A DNA stretch of 64,000 nt, taken from NCBI GenBank assembly GCA_963778185.1, contig CAVZTF010000003.1, forward strand, positions 124,001 through 188,000. The letters run 5' to 3'. The translations under genes were made by a program, and so were the position numbers. Position 1 is the first letter of the stretch. Each line of letters begins with the position of its first letter. Shown one piece after another: positions 16,957-25,293 of the stretch. The notes beneath the pieces are model-generated. The model was not told the origin of the DNA. It searched no databases and saw nothing but the letters and a program-made list of their open reading frames with translations. Source of the stretch: RPQJ01 sp963778185 (lineage in GTDB: Bacteria; Pseudomonadota; Gammaproteobacteria; Steroidobacterales; Steroidobacteraceae).

Positions 16957-18717
16957 ATGAAATTTGCCCTGCCCTTGCCCGCCCGGGCGTTCCTCCTCTC
17001 CACCCTGGTCGCGCTCGGTTGCATGGTCGGCGCCGCGACGGCCGCCGCAGCCAACAGCCCGCCGGTCATCTCGGGCACCCCGCCCACCAGTGCGACCGTC
17101 GCAGTTCGCTACAGCTTCCGCGCCACCGCATCCGACGCGGACGGCAATGCGCTGCGCTTCAGCATCGTGAACAAGCCCGCGTGGGCGACCTTTGACGCCG
17201 CCACGGGCACGCTGCGAGGGACGCCGTCAGTGCGCCACGTCGGCTCGTACCCGGGCATCAGGATCAAGGTCACGGACGGCAGGGCGACGCGCAGCCTGAA
17301 TTACTTCTCGATCAGGGTCCGTACGGCCACGGCCAACCGGTCCCCGACCATCTCCGGCTCGCCCGCGACGAGGGCCACCGTGGGTTCGGCCTATGCGTTC
17401 CAGCCAGCCGCCTCCGATCCCGATGGCCACGCGCTCGTGTTCTCGATCCAGAACCGCCCGGCCTGGGCCGCGTTCAGCACCGCCACCGGACGCCTGTCTG
17501 GAACGCCCTCGGCGGCGCACGCCGGCACGTACGGCAACATCCTGATCCGTGTGTCGGACGGACAACTCAGCCATACGCTGCCCGCTTTCTCGATCACGGT
17601 CGGCGCGAGCGTCAACCGGGCGCCGACCATCAGCGGGTCACCGTCGTCGGCGGCCGCGGCTGGCCTGGCCTACGCGTTCCAGCCCAGTGCCTCGGACCCG
17701 GACGGCAACGCGCTGACGTTCTCCATCGCAAACAGGCCGAGCTGGGCGGCCTTCAACAGTTCGACCGGACGCCTGTCGGGGACGCCGGGCAGCAGCCTCG
17801 GCGGCGTTACGTTCGGCGGCATCACGATCTCAGTCTCCGATGGCGCCGCGAGCGCGTCCCTGGCACCTTTCTCGATCACTATCGGGAGCGGCAACCGGCC
17901 TCCGGTCATCAGCGGGGCTCCGGCGACGTCTGCCGCCGTCGGCCTGGCGTACGCCTTCCAGCCGACGGCCTCCGACCCGGATGGCAACACGCTCACCTAT
18001 TCGATCGCCAACCGGCCGACGTGGGCGACGTTCAACGCGTCGACCGGTCGCCTGTCGGGCACGCCCGGCAGTAGCGTCGCGGGAACCACGTACAGCGGCA
18101 TCGCGATCTCGGTGTCGGACGGCACCGCGAGCGCGGCCCTGGCACCGTTCGCGATCACCATTGCGCGCAGCAACCGCCCGCCCGTCATCAGCGGGACGCC
18201 GGCGACGTCGGTCACTGCAAGCCAGGCCTACTCGTTCCAGCCGACCGCCTCCGACCCGGACGGCAACACGCTCACGTATTCCATCGCCAACCGACCCACC
18301 TGGGCGACCTTCAACAGCTCGACCGGGCGCCTCTCGGGCACTCCGGCCGGCAGCCTCGCCGGCACCAGGTACAGCGGCATCACGATCTCGGTGTCGGACG
18401 GCACTGCAAGCGTTTCCCTGGCGCCGTTCTCCATCGCCGTGGCTCAGCCGAGCGCCACCGGCAGCGCTACGCTGTCATGGACGCCGCCGAGGACCAACAC
18501 GGACGGGACCCCACTCATCGACCTGGGCGGCTACCGGGTGCATTACGGGACGGTCTCGCGCTCGTACGATCGGTCGTTGTCGATTCCGAATGCCGGGCTC
18601 ACCAGTGTCGTGATCGAGAACCTGGCGAGCGGCACGTGGTACTTCGCGGTCAAGGCCTTGACCGCGGCCGGGATCGAAAGCGACTTCTCGCAGGAGGCGT
18701 CGAAGACGATCCCGTAG
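16957..18717 (+). CDS. Secreted five-repeat Ig-like (He_PIG) protein with C-terminal Fn3-like domain
   Basis: A 586-residue exported protein, probably an adhesin or surface/matrix component. A signal peptide (basic start, hydrophobic segment, A-A-A-A-N around residue 32) is followed by five repeats of about 93 residues, each opening NxxPxISG and containing ASDPDGN-type and WATFNxxTGRLSGTP motifs, as in putative Ig (He_PIG) domains of cadherin-like proteins. The last 90 residues resemble a fibronectin type III domain (SATLSWTPP, GYRVHYGT, GTWYFAVKA). No anchor or sorting signal is seen, so release or non-covalent attachment is likely. The ATG at 16957 is chosen because the signal peptide starts there. 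The upstream c-di-GMP riboswitch suggests control by the motile/sessile switch. Confidence 0.85.
   Translation: MKFALPLPARAFLLSTLVALGCMVGAATAAAANSPPVISGTPPTSATVAVRYSFRATASDADGNALRFSIVNKPAWATFDAATGTLRGTPSVRHVGSYPGIRIKVTDGRATRSLNYFSIRVRTATANRSPTISGSPATRATVGSAYAFQPAASDPDGHALVFSIQNRPAWAAFSTATGRLSGTPSAAHAGTYGNILIRVSDGQLSHTLPAFSITVGASVNRAPTISGSPSSAAAAGLAYAFQPSASDPDGNALTFSIANRPSWAAFNSSTGRLSGTPGSSLGGVTFGGITISVSDGAASASLAPFSITIGSGNRPPVISGAPATSAAVGLAYAFQPTASDPDGNTLTYSIANRPTWATFNASTGRLSGTPGSSVAGTTYSGIAISVSDGTASAALAPFAITIARSNRPPVISGTPATSVTASQAYSFQPTASDPDGNTLTYSIANRPTWATFNSSTGRLSGTPAGSLAGTRYSGITISVSDGTASVSLAPFSIAVAQPSATGSATLSWTPPRTNTDGTPLIDLGGYRVHYGTVSRSYDRSLSIPNAGLTSVVIENLASGTWYFAVKALTAAGIESDFSQEASKTIP
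17053..18447 (+). repeat. Five tandem 279-bp repeats encoding Ig-like domains
   Basis: Repeat units begin at about 17053, 17335, 17614, 17893 and 18172, each at an Asn codon of an NxxPxISG motif. The period is 279 bases after the first, 282-base unit. By eye, units four and five are the most alike at protein and DNA level, while unit one is most diverged, consistent with recent duplication at the 3' end. Such arrays can expand or contract by recombination. Confidence 0.85.
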
Positions 18718-18727
18718 CGGCGCATGG

Positions 18728-18769
18728 CGCCGGCGGCGAGGCGCGCCCTCACCGGCGTCGCCGCCGGCG
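18728..18769. terminator. GC-rich 12-bp inverted repeat between convergent genes
   Basis: CGCCGGCGGCGA (18728-18739) and TCGCCGCCGGCG (18758-18769) form a perfect 12-bp stem with an 18-base loop in the short gap between the convergent Ig-repeat and acyl-CoA dehydrogenase genes. There is no T-tract on either side, so it may protect or pause rather than terminate like a classic intrinsic terminator. Confidence 0.35.
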
Positions 18770-18775
18770 TCCTCC

Positions 18776-19927
18776 TCAGCCCGTGGGCAGGCTGCGGGCG
18801 ATCAGTTCCTTCATGATCTCGTTGGTGCCGCCGTAGATCCGCTGCACGCGGGAGTCGGCGAACATGCGGCAGACCAGGTACTCGTTCATGTAGCCGTAGC
18901 CGCCGTGCAGCTGCACGCATTCGTCCATCACCTTCTGCTGCATGTCGGTGACCCACCACTTCGCCATCGCCGCCGTCTCGGAATCGAGCGTGCCGGACAC
19001 CTGCTGCTCGATGCAGCGGTCGACGAAGGTGCGCGCGACGCGCGTGTAGGTCGCGACCTCCGCGAGCCTGAAGCGCGTGTTCTGGAACGTGCCGATCGAC
19101 TGGCCGAACGCCTGGCGCTCCTGGACGTAGCGGGCGGTCTCCGCCAGCGCCCCTTCCATCGCCGAGACGCCGCCCACCGCAATCGTGAGGCGCTCGTACG
19201 GCAGGTCGCCCATCAGCTGGTGCATGCCCTTGCCTTCCTCGCCGAGGAGGCAATCGACCGGTACGCGCACGTCCTCGAAGAAGAGCTCGGAGGTGTCCTG
19301 CGCGGTCATGCCCATCTTGTCGAGCACGCGACCCACGCGATAGCCCTCCAGGCCCTCGGTCTCGACCATGAGGATGGAGAGCCCGCGGCTGCGGTCGTTC
19401 GGGTCGGTGCGCACGACCAGCATCAGGATGGTCGCGATCGAACCGTTCGTGATGAAGATCTTGGAGCCATTCACGACGTACTCGCCGCCCTCTCGCACGG
19501 CCCGGGTACGGACGCCCTTCAGGTCCGATCCGGCACCCGGCTCGGTCATCGCAATCGCGCCGATCAGCTCGCCGCGCGCCATGCGCGGCAGCCAGCGCTG
19601 CTTCTGCTCCTCGCTGCCGTAATTGAGCACGTAGTGCGCGGCGATGCTGTGCACGCCCTGGCCGAAGCCCGAGATGCCGCGACGCCCGAGTTCCTCGTAG
19701 AGCACCGCTTCGTGGCGAAAGTCCCCGCCGCCGCCGCCGTGCTCCACCGGCACGTCCATCAGCAGGAAACCGGACTCGCCGACCGCCCGCCAGGTCTCCC
19801 GGTCGACGTGATGCTGGGCGCGCCAGTTCGGCTCCTTCGGCAGCATCTCGGTCTCGACGTAACGCGACACCGCCTCGCGGAGCATGCGCAGGTCGTCGTC
19901 CATCCAGGGTGATTCGTAGGGATGCAT
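18776..19927 (-). CDS. Acyl-CoA dehydrogenase (long-chain/isovaleryl-type active site)
   Basis: A 383-residue FAD-dependent dehydrogenase introducing a 2,3-double bond into acyl-CoA. Domain order is normal: an N-terminal helical domain, a beta domain with MTEPGAGSD near residue 127, and a C-terminal helical domain. The usual catalytic Glu of the YEGT motif is Gly here (YGGTNEIMKE). A glutamate is present at the alternative position in PYERLTIA (Glu245), as in long-chain and isovaleryl-CoA dehydrogenases. The ATG at 19927 has GGAG seven bases upstream. It ends the purA strand cluster; the substrate cannot be decided from sequence. Confidence 0.9.
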   Translation of the reverse strand: MHPYESPWMDDDLRMLREAVSRYVETEMLPKEPNWRAQHHVDRETWRAVGESGFLLMDVPVEHGGGGGDFRHEAVLYEELGRRGISGFGQGVHSIAAHYVLNYGSEEQKQRWLPRMARGELIGAIAMTEPGAGSDLKGVRTRAVREGGEYVVNGSKIFITNGSIATILMLVVRTDPNDRSRGLSILMVETEGLEGYRVGRVLDKMGMTAQDTSELFFEDVRVPVDCLLGEEGKGMHQLMGDLPYERLTIAVGGVSAMEGALAETARYVQERQAFGQSIGTFQNTRFRLAEVATYTRVARTFVDRCIEQQVSGTLDSETAAMAKWWVTDMQQKVMDECVQLHGGYGYMNEYLVCRMFADSRVQRIYGGTNEIMKELIARSLPTG

Positions 19928-19947
19928 GGCTCGCTCCGTCCTGGCGA

Positions 19948-21240
19948 TCACTCGAAGGGGTGACGCAGCACGATGGTCTCGTTGCGGTCGGGCCCCGTCG
20001 AGACGACGTCGATCGGCACCCCTGCGAGCTGCTCGACGCGCGCGAGGTAGCGGCGGGCATTCTCCGGCAGTTGCGCAAAGTCGGTGATTCCGTACGTGGG
20101 CTCGGACCAGCCCGGCAGTGACTCGTAGACCGGCACGCACTCGGAGTAGCGGTGTGGCAGCAGCGGCGGGTTGTCGCGGACCTCGCCGTCGATGCGGTAG
20201 CCCGTGGCGATGCGCAGCGTGTCGAGGCCGTCGAGTACGTCGAGCTTGGTGACGCCGAGGCTCGAGAGACTGTTGTGCAGCACCGCGCGACGCAGCGCGA
20301 CGGCGTCGAACCAGCCGCAGCGTCGCGGACGGCCGGTCACCGCGCCGAACTCGTGGCCCACGCGCGAGAGGTGCTCGCCGTTCTCGTCGAAGAGTTCCGT
20401 CGGAAACGGCCCCGCACCGACGCGGGTGGTGTAGGCCTTCACGACACCCATGACCGCGTGGATGTCCCGTGGCCCGAGGCCCGTGCCCACCGCCGCTGCG
20501 CCCGCGATCGTGTTGGACGAGGTGACGAACGGGTAGGTGCCCACGTCGATGTCGAGCAATGCGCCCTGCGCGCCCTCGAAGAGCAGGTTGCCGCCGCGCT
20601 TCATCTCGACGCGCAGCAGCTCGCTGATGTCGTCCACCAGCGGCTGGACGCGATCGGCCTGCGCCACGAGGTCGTCGAGCACGCGCTGGAAATCCACCGG
20701 CTCGGCGCTGAAATAGCGGCTCAGGATGAAGTTGTGGAAATCGAGGACTTCGCCCAGGCGGGCCGCCAGCCGATCGCGCTGGAAGAGGTCCGCGACCCGC
20801 ACCGCGCGGCGCGCGACCTTGTCCTCGTAGGCGGGGCCGATGCCGCGGCCGGTGGTGCCGATCGCGTTGGCACCGCTGGCGCGCTCACGCGCGCGGTCGA
20901 GCGCGATGTGCGAGGGCAGTATCAGCGCGCAGTTCGGGCTGATGCGCAGGCGCTCGTAGACCGGCACGCCCTTCTGCACCAGGGCATCGGCCTCGCGCAG
21001 CAGCGCTTCGAGCGACAGCACGACGCCGTTGCCGATGAGGCACTGCACGCCCGGATGGAGCACGCCCGACGGGATCAGCGACAGCACAGTCTTCACGCCG
21101 TCGATGACCAGCGTGTGTCCGGCGTTGTGACCGCCCTGGAAGCGCACGACCGCGGCCGCCCGCTCCGTCAGCAGGTCGACGATCTTGCCCTTGCCTTCGT
21201 CGCCCCACTGGGCGCCGATGACAACGAGGTTCCTGGCCAT
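19948..21240 (-). CDS. purA: Adenylosuccinate synthetase
   Basis: A 430-residue GTP-dependent enzyme that joins IMP and aspartate, the first committed step to AMP. It opens with the signature VVIGAQWGDEGKGKIVDLL, includes GGHNAGHT, and has GTTGRGIGPAYEDK further on. It is full length. It follows hflC and a DUF2065 gene, the conserved hflK-hflC-yjeT-purA order. Confidence 0.98.
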   Translation of the reverse strand: MARNLVVIGAQWGDEGKGKIVDLLTERAAAVVRFQGGHNAGHTLVIDGVKTVLSLIPSGVLHPGVQCLIGNGVVLSLEALLREADALVQKGVPVYERLRISPNCALILPSHIALDRARERASGANAIGTTGRGIGPAYEDKVARRAVRVADLFQRDRLAARLGEVLDFHNFILSRYFSAEPVDFQRVLDDLVAQADRVQPLVDDISELLRVEMKRGGNLLFEGAQGALLDIDVGTYPFVTSSNTIAGAAAVGTGLGPRDIHAVMGVVKAYTTRVGAGPFPTELFDENGEHLSRVGHEFGAVTGRPRRCGWFDAVALRRAVLHNSLSSLGVTKLDVLDGLDTLRIATGYRIDGEVRDNPPLLPHRYSECVPVYESLPGWSEPTYGITDFAQLPENARRYLARVEQLAGVPIDVVSTGPDRNETIVLRHPFE

Positions 21241-21262
21241 GGTGATGGTGTCCGGTGTCAGG

Positions 21263-21460
21263 TCAGCCCGCGCCGCGCACGAAGTACAGCAGCAGCGCGC
21301 CGCCGATCATGCTGGCGAGGCCCGCGAAGCGCAACGTGCGCTCGTCGAGCTGGGAGAGTTGCAGCAGCGTTCGCTTCATGCCGCCCGGGTTGGCGAATGG
21401 CATGAGTCCTTCCAGCACGAGGTAGAGGGCGCACGCCGCCCACAGGTCGTTCCAGTGCAT
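21263..21460 (-). CDS. DUF2065 (YjeT-like) small membrane protein
   Basis: A 65-residue protein with two hydrophobic segments and the family-typical LYLVLEGLMPFANPGGMKR region. Function is unknown. It sits between hflC and purA, exactly where yjeT lies in E. coli, which supports both the gene and its start. Confidence 0.85.
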   Translation of the reverse strand: MHWNDLWAACALYLVLEGLMPFANPGGMKRTLLQLSQLDERTLRFAGLASMIGGALLLYFVRGAG

Positions 21461-21485
21461 GGCGGAGCCGGGACCGACCCCGCGG

Positions 21486-22355
21486 TCAGCGGCCGGACTC
21501 CTTCAGGTACTTGAAGAACTCGCCGTCGGGCGCCAGCACCATCACGTCGCCCTGCTTGCCCAGCGACTTGCGATACGCCTGCAATCCCCGGTAGAAGGAA
21601 TAGAACTCGGCATTGCGCCCGTAGGCGCGCGCGTAGATGTCCGCGGCCGCCGCGTCGCCCTCGCCCTTCACCATCTCCGCCTGCCGGTACGCGCCGGCCA
21701 GGATTTCCGTGCGCTGGCGGTCGGCCTCGGCGCGCGTCTGCTCCGACACCGCCGAGCCTTCGGCGCGCAGCTGCGCGGCCTGCCGCGCGAAGTCCTGCCG
21801 CATTCGATTGAACACCGACTCGCTCACTTCCTCGGGCAGCTCGATGCTCTTCACGCGTACGTCTATCATGGTCATGCCGAGGCCGCCCACGTTGTCGCCG
21901 GCGATCTTGAGCACCTCGCCGAGGAACTCGGTGCGCTCCGCCGCCACCACCTGCTGGATGGTGCGCCGCGCGATGACGCCCTTCAGGCCGTCCTTGACGA
22001 TTTCGCCGAGGCGGCGGGCCGCGACCTCCTCGCTGCCGCCGGCCGTCGAGGTGTAGTAGCGCGACACGTCGGTAATGCGCCACTTGACGAAGAAGTTGAT
22101 GCGCAGGATCTTGCCTTCGCTGGTGAGGAAGCTCTCCGCCGGGTAGTCCTCGGTGAGGATGCGCTTGTCGAACTTACGCACGTTGTTCACCAGCGGCATC
22201 ATGAAATGAAGTCCCGGCTGATAGTCGGCGCGCACGATCTCGCCAAAGCGGAACTTGATGGCGAGGTCGGTCTCGCGCACGGTGAACGCCGCCATGGAGA
22301 ACACCAGGGCGAGGAAGCCGACGAGGATCACGGCGAGGTAGCTGCGGTTGCTCAT
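21486..22355 (-). CDS. hflC: HflC, modulator of FtsH protease
   Basis: A 289-residue SPFH/band-7 protein anchored by one N-terminal helix (about residues 5-25), with the bulk in the periplasm. With HflK it forms the large complex that encloses and modulates FtsH. The band-7 domain and a long C-terminal coiled region rich in Ala, Glu and Arg are present. Its ATG shares one base with the hflK stop, which fits coupled production of the two partners. Confidence 0.95.
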   Translation of the reverse strand: MSNRSYLAVILVGFLALVFSMAAFTVRETDLAIKFRFGEIVRADYQPGLHFMMPLVNNVRKFDKRILTEDYPAESFLTSEGKILRINFFVKWRITDVSRYYTSTAGGSEEVAARRLGEIVKDGLKGVIARRTIQQVVAAERTEFLGEVLKIAGDNVGGLGMTMIDVRVKSIELPEEVSESVFNRMRQDFARQAAQLRAEGSAVSEQTRAEADRQRTEILAGAYRQAEMVKGEGDAAAADIYARAYGRNAEFYSFYRGLQAYRKSLGKQGDVMVLAPDGEFFKYLKESGR

Positions 22356-23506
22356 CAGCGCGCCCCCCGCTCTCGGCGCGACTCGACGGTCGCAGCCGGC
22401 TCCTCGGACACGTTGACGCGTGGCGCGGCCGTCGCCGGCACCTGGCGCTGCTCGTCGAGCGTCAGCGTCGGCGCGCGGCGCTCCAGCAGCTTGTCGAGCG
22501 GCAGATAGATCATGTTTCCGGTGCCCTTGGTGTCGACGAGCACCTTGTTGGTGCTGCCGAGAATTTCTTCCATCGTCTCGTAGTACAGGCGCTGGCGGGT
22601 CACGCCGGGCGCGCGTTCATAGGCCTCGAGCAGCTTGGCGAAGCGCGAGGCCTCGCCCTCCGCGTCGGCGACGATGCGGGCCTTGTAGGCCTCCGAATCC
22701 TCCATCTGGCGTGCGGCCGAGCCCTTGGCCTTCGGCAGGATGTCGTTCGCGTACGCCTGGGCCTCGAGTCCGAGGCGCTCCTTGTCCTCGCGGGCCTTGA
22801 TGGCGTCGCGCTGCGCGGACTGCACCTGCTCCGGCACGCTGACGCCCTGCAGGTTCACCGTGGTCACCTCGATGCCCGTGCTGTAGGAGTCCAGGGTGCG
22901 CTGGATCAGCTCGCGGGTCTTGGCAGTGATCTCCTGGCGACCCTGCTCGAGCACGAAGTCGAGCGTGCTGCGGCCGACGATCTCGCGGATCGCGCTCTCG
23001 CTGACCTCGCCGAGCGTGGCCTCCGGCTCGCGCACGTTGAAGGCATAGGCCACCGGCTCCACGCGGCGGTATTGCACGGCGATGTTGATGTCGACGAGGT
23101 TCTCGTCCGAGGTCAGCATGCGGGTCTGGTCGCTGAAGCCCTCGACGCTCTCGACGTTGACGATCTGCCGGGTCTCGATCGGCCACGGCATGTGCCACCG
23201 CAGTCCGGGCTCGGTGGTCGCCACGTAATCCCCGAAGCGCGTCACCACGGCGCGCTCGGCGGCATCCACCTTGTAGAGTCCCGTGGCCGCCCAGACGGCA
23301 GCCAGCACGAGTACGACGGTGCCGACGCCGAAGCCGCGCATCGCGCCGCCGCCGCCGGATTCGCTGCGATCGCCGCCGCCGCCGCCGCCAAACATTCCGG
23401 ATAGTTTTCGTTGCAGGTTGCGCAGCGCCTCGTCGAGATCGGCGGCTCCCTTGTCGGGGCGGTTGCCCCAGGGATTGCGGTTCCTGCCCGGGTCGTTCCA
23501 GGCCAT
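22355..23506 (-). CDS. hflK: HflK, modulator of FtsH protease
   Basis: A 383-residue SPFH protein. It begins MAWNDPGRNRNPWGNRP, the conserved Gly/Asn-rich HflK N-terminus, then a Gly-rich cytoplasmic stretch, one membrane helix (about residues 55-75) and the band-7 domain. The open frame reaches 23611, but the ATG at 23506 matches the family start. It is between hflX and hflC. Confidence 0.95.
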   Translation of the reverse strand: MAWNDPGRNRNPWGNRPDKGAADLDEALRNLQRKLSGMFGGGGGGDRSESGGGGAMRGFGVGTVVLVLAAVWAATGLYKVDAAERAVVTRFGDYVATTEPGLRWHMPWPIETRQIVNVESVEGFSDQTRMLTSDENLVDINIAVQYRRVEPVAYAFNVREPEATLGEVSESAIREIVGRSTLDFVLEQGRQEITAKTRELIQRTLDSYSTGIEVTTVNLQGVSVPEQVQSAQRDAIKAREDKERLGLEAQAYANDILPKAKGSAARQMEDSEAYKARIVADAEGEASRFAKLLEAYERAPGVTRQRLYYETMEEILGSTNKVLVDTKGTGNMIYLPLDKLLERRAPTLTLDEQRQVPATAAPRVNVSEEPAATVESRRERGAR

Positions 23507-23534
23507 GGGATGGTGTGCTCCCGAAAGTTTGACG

Positions 23535-24893
23535 TCAGTGGGGTGGGCGGATTCCGGCGTCGCCCGTTGCGACGCGAACCGGGGATTGTAGGAACCGATC
23601 CGTGGCGGCACAAGGCACGCTCGCGGGAGGTACTTCGAGGCCCGCCTCGCGGCAGATTCGCTGCAGGTCGCGCAGCCGCAGGCTGACCTCGAGGTCGATG
23701 CTGCCGTCGTCGAGCCGGCGTTCGCCGAGCACGGCGCCCGCCTCGAAGAGCTGGGCGCGCGCGCGGCCCGCCCGCGGCGGCAGGCGCAGCACGCAATGGT
23801 GGATGTCGGTGCCCAGCTGGTCGTGCAGGGCCTTGTGCAGCAGATCGACGCCCTGCCCGTCGTGGGCGGAGAGCCAGAGCCGGTCGACCCGCCCGTCCGG
23901 CCCGACCTCGGTGTGCGGGGCCTCGCCGGTGCGGTCGATCTTGTTGTAGACCGCGATCTGCGGCAGCTCGTGTGCGCCGATCGACTCGAGCACCTGGTTC
24001 ACCTGGGCGATCCGCTCGACTCGCTCGGGGTCCGCGGCGTCGATGACGTGCAGCAGCAGGTCGGCCTCCCGCGCTTCCTGCAACGTCGAGCGGAAGGCGG
24101 CCACGAGTTCGTGAGGCAGGTCGCGGACGAAGCCGACCGTATCCGCGAGCGCCACCTCGAGCCCCGGCGAGAGTCGCAGGCGCCTGACGGTGGGGTCGAG
24201 CGTGGCGAAGAGCTGGTCGGCGGTGTACGCATTCGCGGAGGTGAGCCGGTTGAACAGCGTCGACTTCCCGGCGTTGGTGTAGCCGACCAGCGCCACCGTG
24301 GGAACCGCCCCGCGCTTGCGCTCCTGGCGCGTGGTCTCGCGCTGGACCAGCACCTTGTCGAGGCGGTCGTTCAAGGTCTTGATGCGCCGCGCGAGCAGGC
24401 GGCGGTCGGTCTCGAGCTGGGTCTCGCCGGGGCCTCGGAGTCCGATGCCGCCCTTCTGGCGCTCGAGGTGGGTCCACCCGCGCACGAGGCGCGTGGACAT
24501 GTGCTCGAGCTGCGCGAGTTCGACCTGCAGCTTGCCTTCGAAGGTCCGCGCGCGCTGCGCAAAGATGTCGAGGATCAGGCCGCTGCGGTCGAGCACGCGG
24601 CATTCGAGGGTCTTCTCGAGGTTGCGTTCCTGGGCCGGGGAAAGTGCGCGGTCCACCACGACCAGGTCGGCACCCAGCGCGGCGATGCGCGCGCGCAGTT
24701 CCTCCACCTTGCCGGTGCCCAGGAAATACTTGGGCGCGGCGACCTTGCGCGTTACGGTGAGCACCTCGAGGACCTGCGCGCCAGCCGAGCGCGCGAGTGC
24801 CGTGAATTCCTCGACGCGGTCCGGTTCCGGCGCATGGCCGAGCCCGACGCAGACCAGAATCGCGCGTTCGCCGCTACCGGGCCTGTCGAACAA
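23535..24893 (-). CDS. hflX: GTPase HflX
   Basis: A 452-residue translational GTPase that splits stalled or heat-damaged ribosomes. It has the N-terminal HflX domain (including GTGKVEELRA and GGIGLRGPGETQLE), a coiled linker, and the G domain with P-loop GYTNAGKST, DTVGFVRDLP and NKID. The start is an unusual TTG (M-F-D-R-P), preceded by an AGGTAAGGG site; the only nearby upstream ATG is cut off by a stop. The order hfq-hflX-hflK-hflC is conserved. Confidence 0.94.
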   Translation of the reverse strand: MFDRPGSGERAILVCVGLGHAPEPDRVEEFTALARSAGAQVLEVLTVTRKVAAPKYFLGTGKVEELRARIAALGADLVVVDRALSPAQERNLEKTLECRVLDRSGLILDIFAQRARTFEGKLQVELAQLEHMSTRLVRGWTHLERQKGGIGLRGPGETQLETDRRLLARRIKTLNDRLDKVLVQRETTRQERKRGAVPTVALVGYTNAGKSTLFNRLTSANAYTADQLFATLDPTVRRLRLSPGLEVALADTVGFVRDLPHELVAAFRSTLQEAREADLLLHVIDAADPERVERIAQVNQVLESIGAHELPQIAVYNKIDRTGEAPHTEVGPDGRVDRLWLSAHDGQGVDLLHKALHDQLGTDIHHCVLRLPPRAGRARAQLFEAGAVLGERRLDDGSIDLEVSLRLRDLQRICREAGLEVPPASVPCAATDRFLQSPVRVATGDAGIRPPH

Positions 24894-24926
24894 GTCGCCC
24901 TTACCTCGCCCGCCGCCGTGCCTGGC

Positions 24927-25187
24927 TCATGTCGCCGCCGGGACTTCCTCGGGGGGCAGTTCCTCGTCGCCCATCGGCAGGCGGACGTTGCGCGCCGGCA
25001 CCACCGTGGAAATAGCGTGCTTGTAGACCATCTGGCTCACGCTGTTGCGGAGCAGGACGACGAACTGGTCGAAGGAATCGATCTGGCCCTGCAACTTGAT
25101 GCCGTTGACCAGGTAGATCGACACGGGGATCCGCTCCTTGCGCAGCGCGTTCAGGAATGGGTCTTGCAGGGATTGGCCCTTGGCCAT
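24927..25187 (-). CDS. hfq: RNA chaperone Hfq
   Basis: An 86-residue Hfq. It starts MAKGQSLQDPFLNALRKERI and contains the Sm1 and Sm2 motifs, including VNGIKLQGQIDSFDQFV and the proximal-face YKHAISTVVP. The C-terminal tail is short and acidic. A strong AAGGAG site lies nine bases before the ATG. It follows miaA, its usual partner. Confidence 0.98.
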   Translation of the reverse strand: MAKGQSLQDPFLNALRKERIPVSIYLVNGIKLQGQIDSFDQFVVLLRNSVSQMVYKHAISTVVPARNVRLPMGDEELPPEEVPAAT

Positions 25188-25293
25188 GGTCGCGTCTCCT
25201 TCTTATTCATACCGCTTCGTTCCTGCCGCGCACTCTTCCATGAAACGGCCGTAACGCCCGTCGCCTCGACGAGCAAGAACGTGGTTAATGCTA

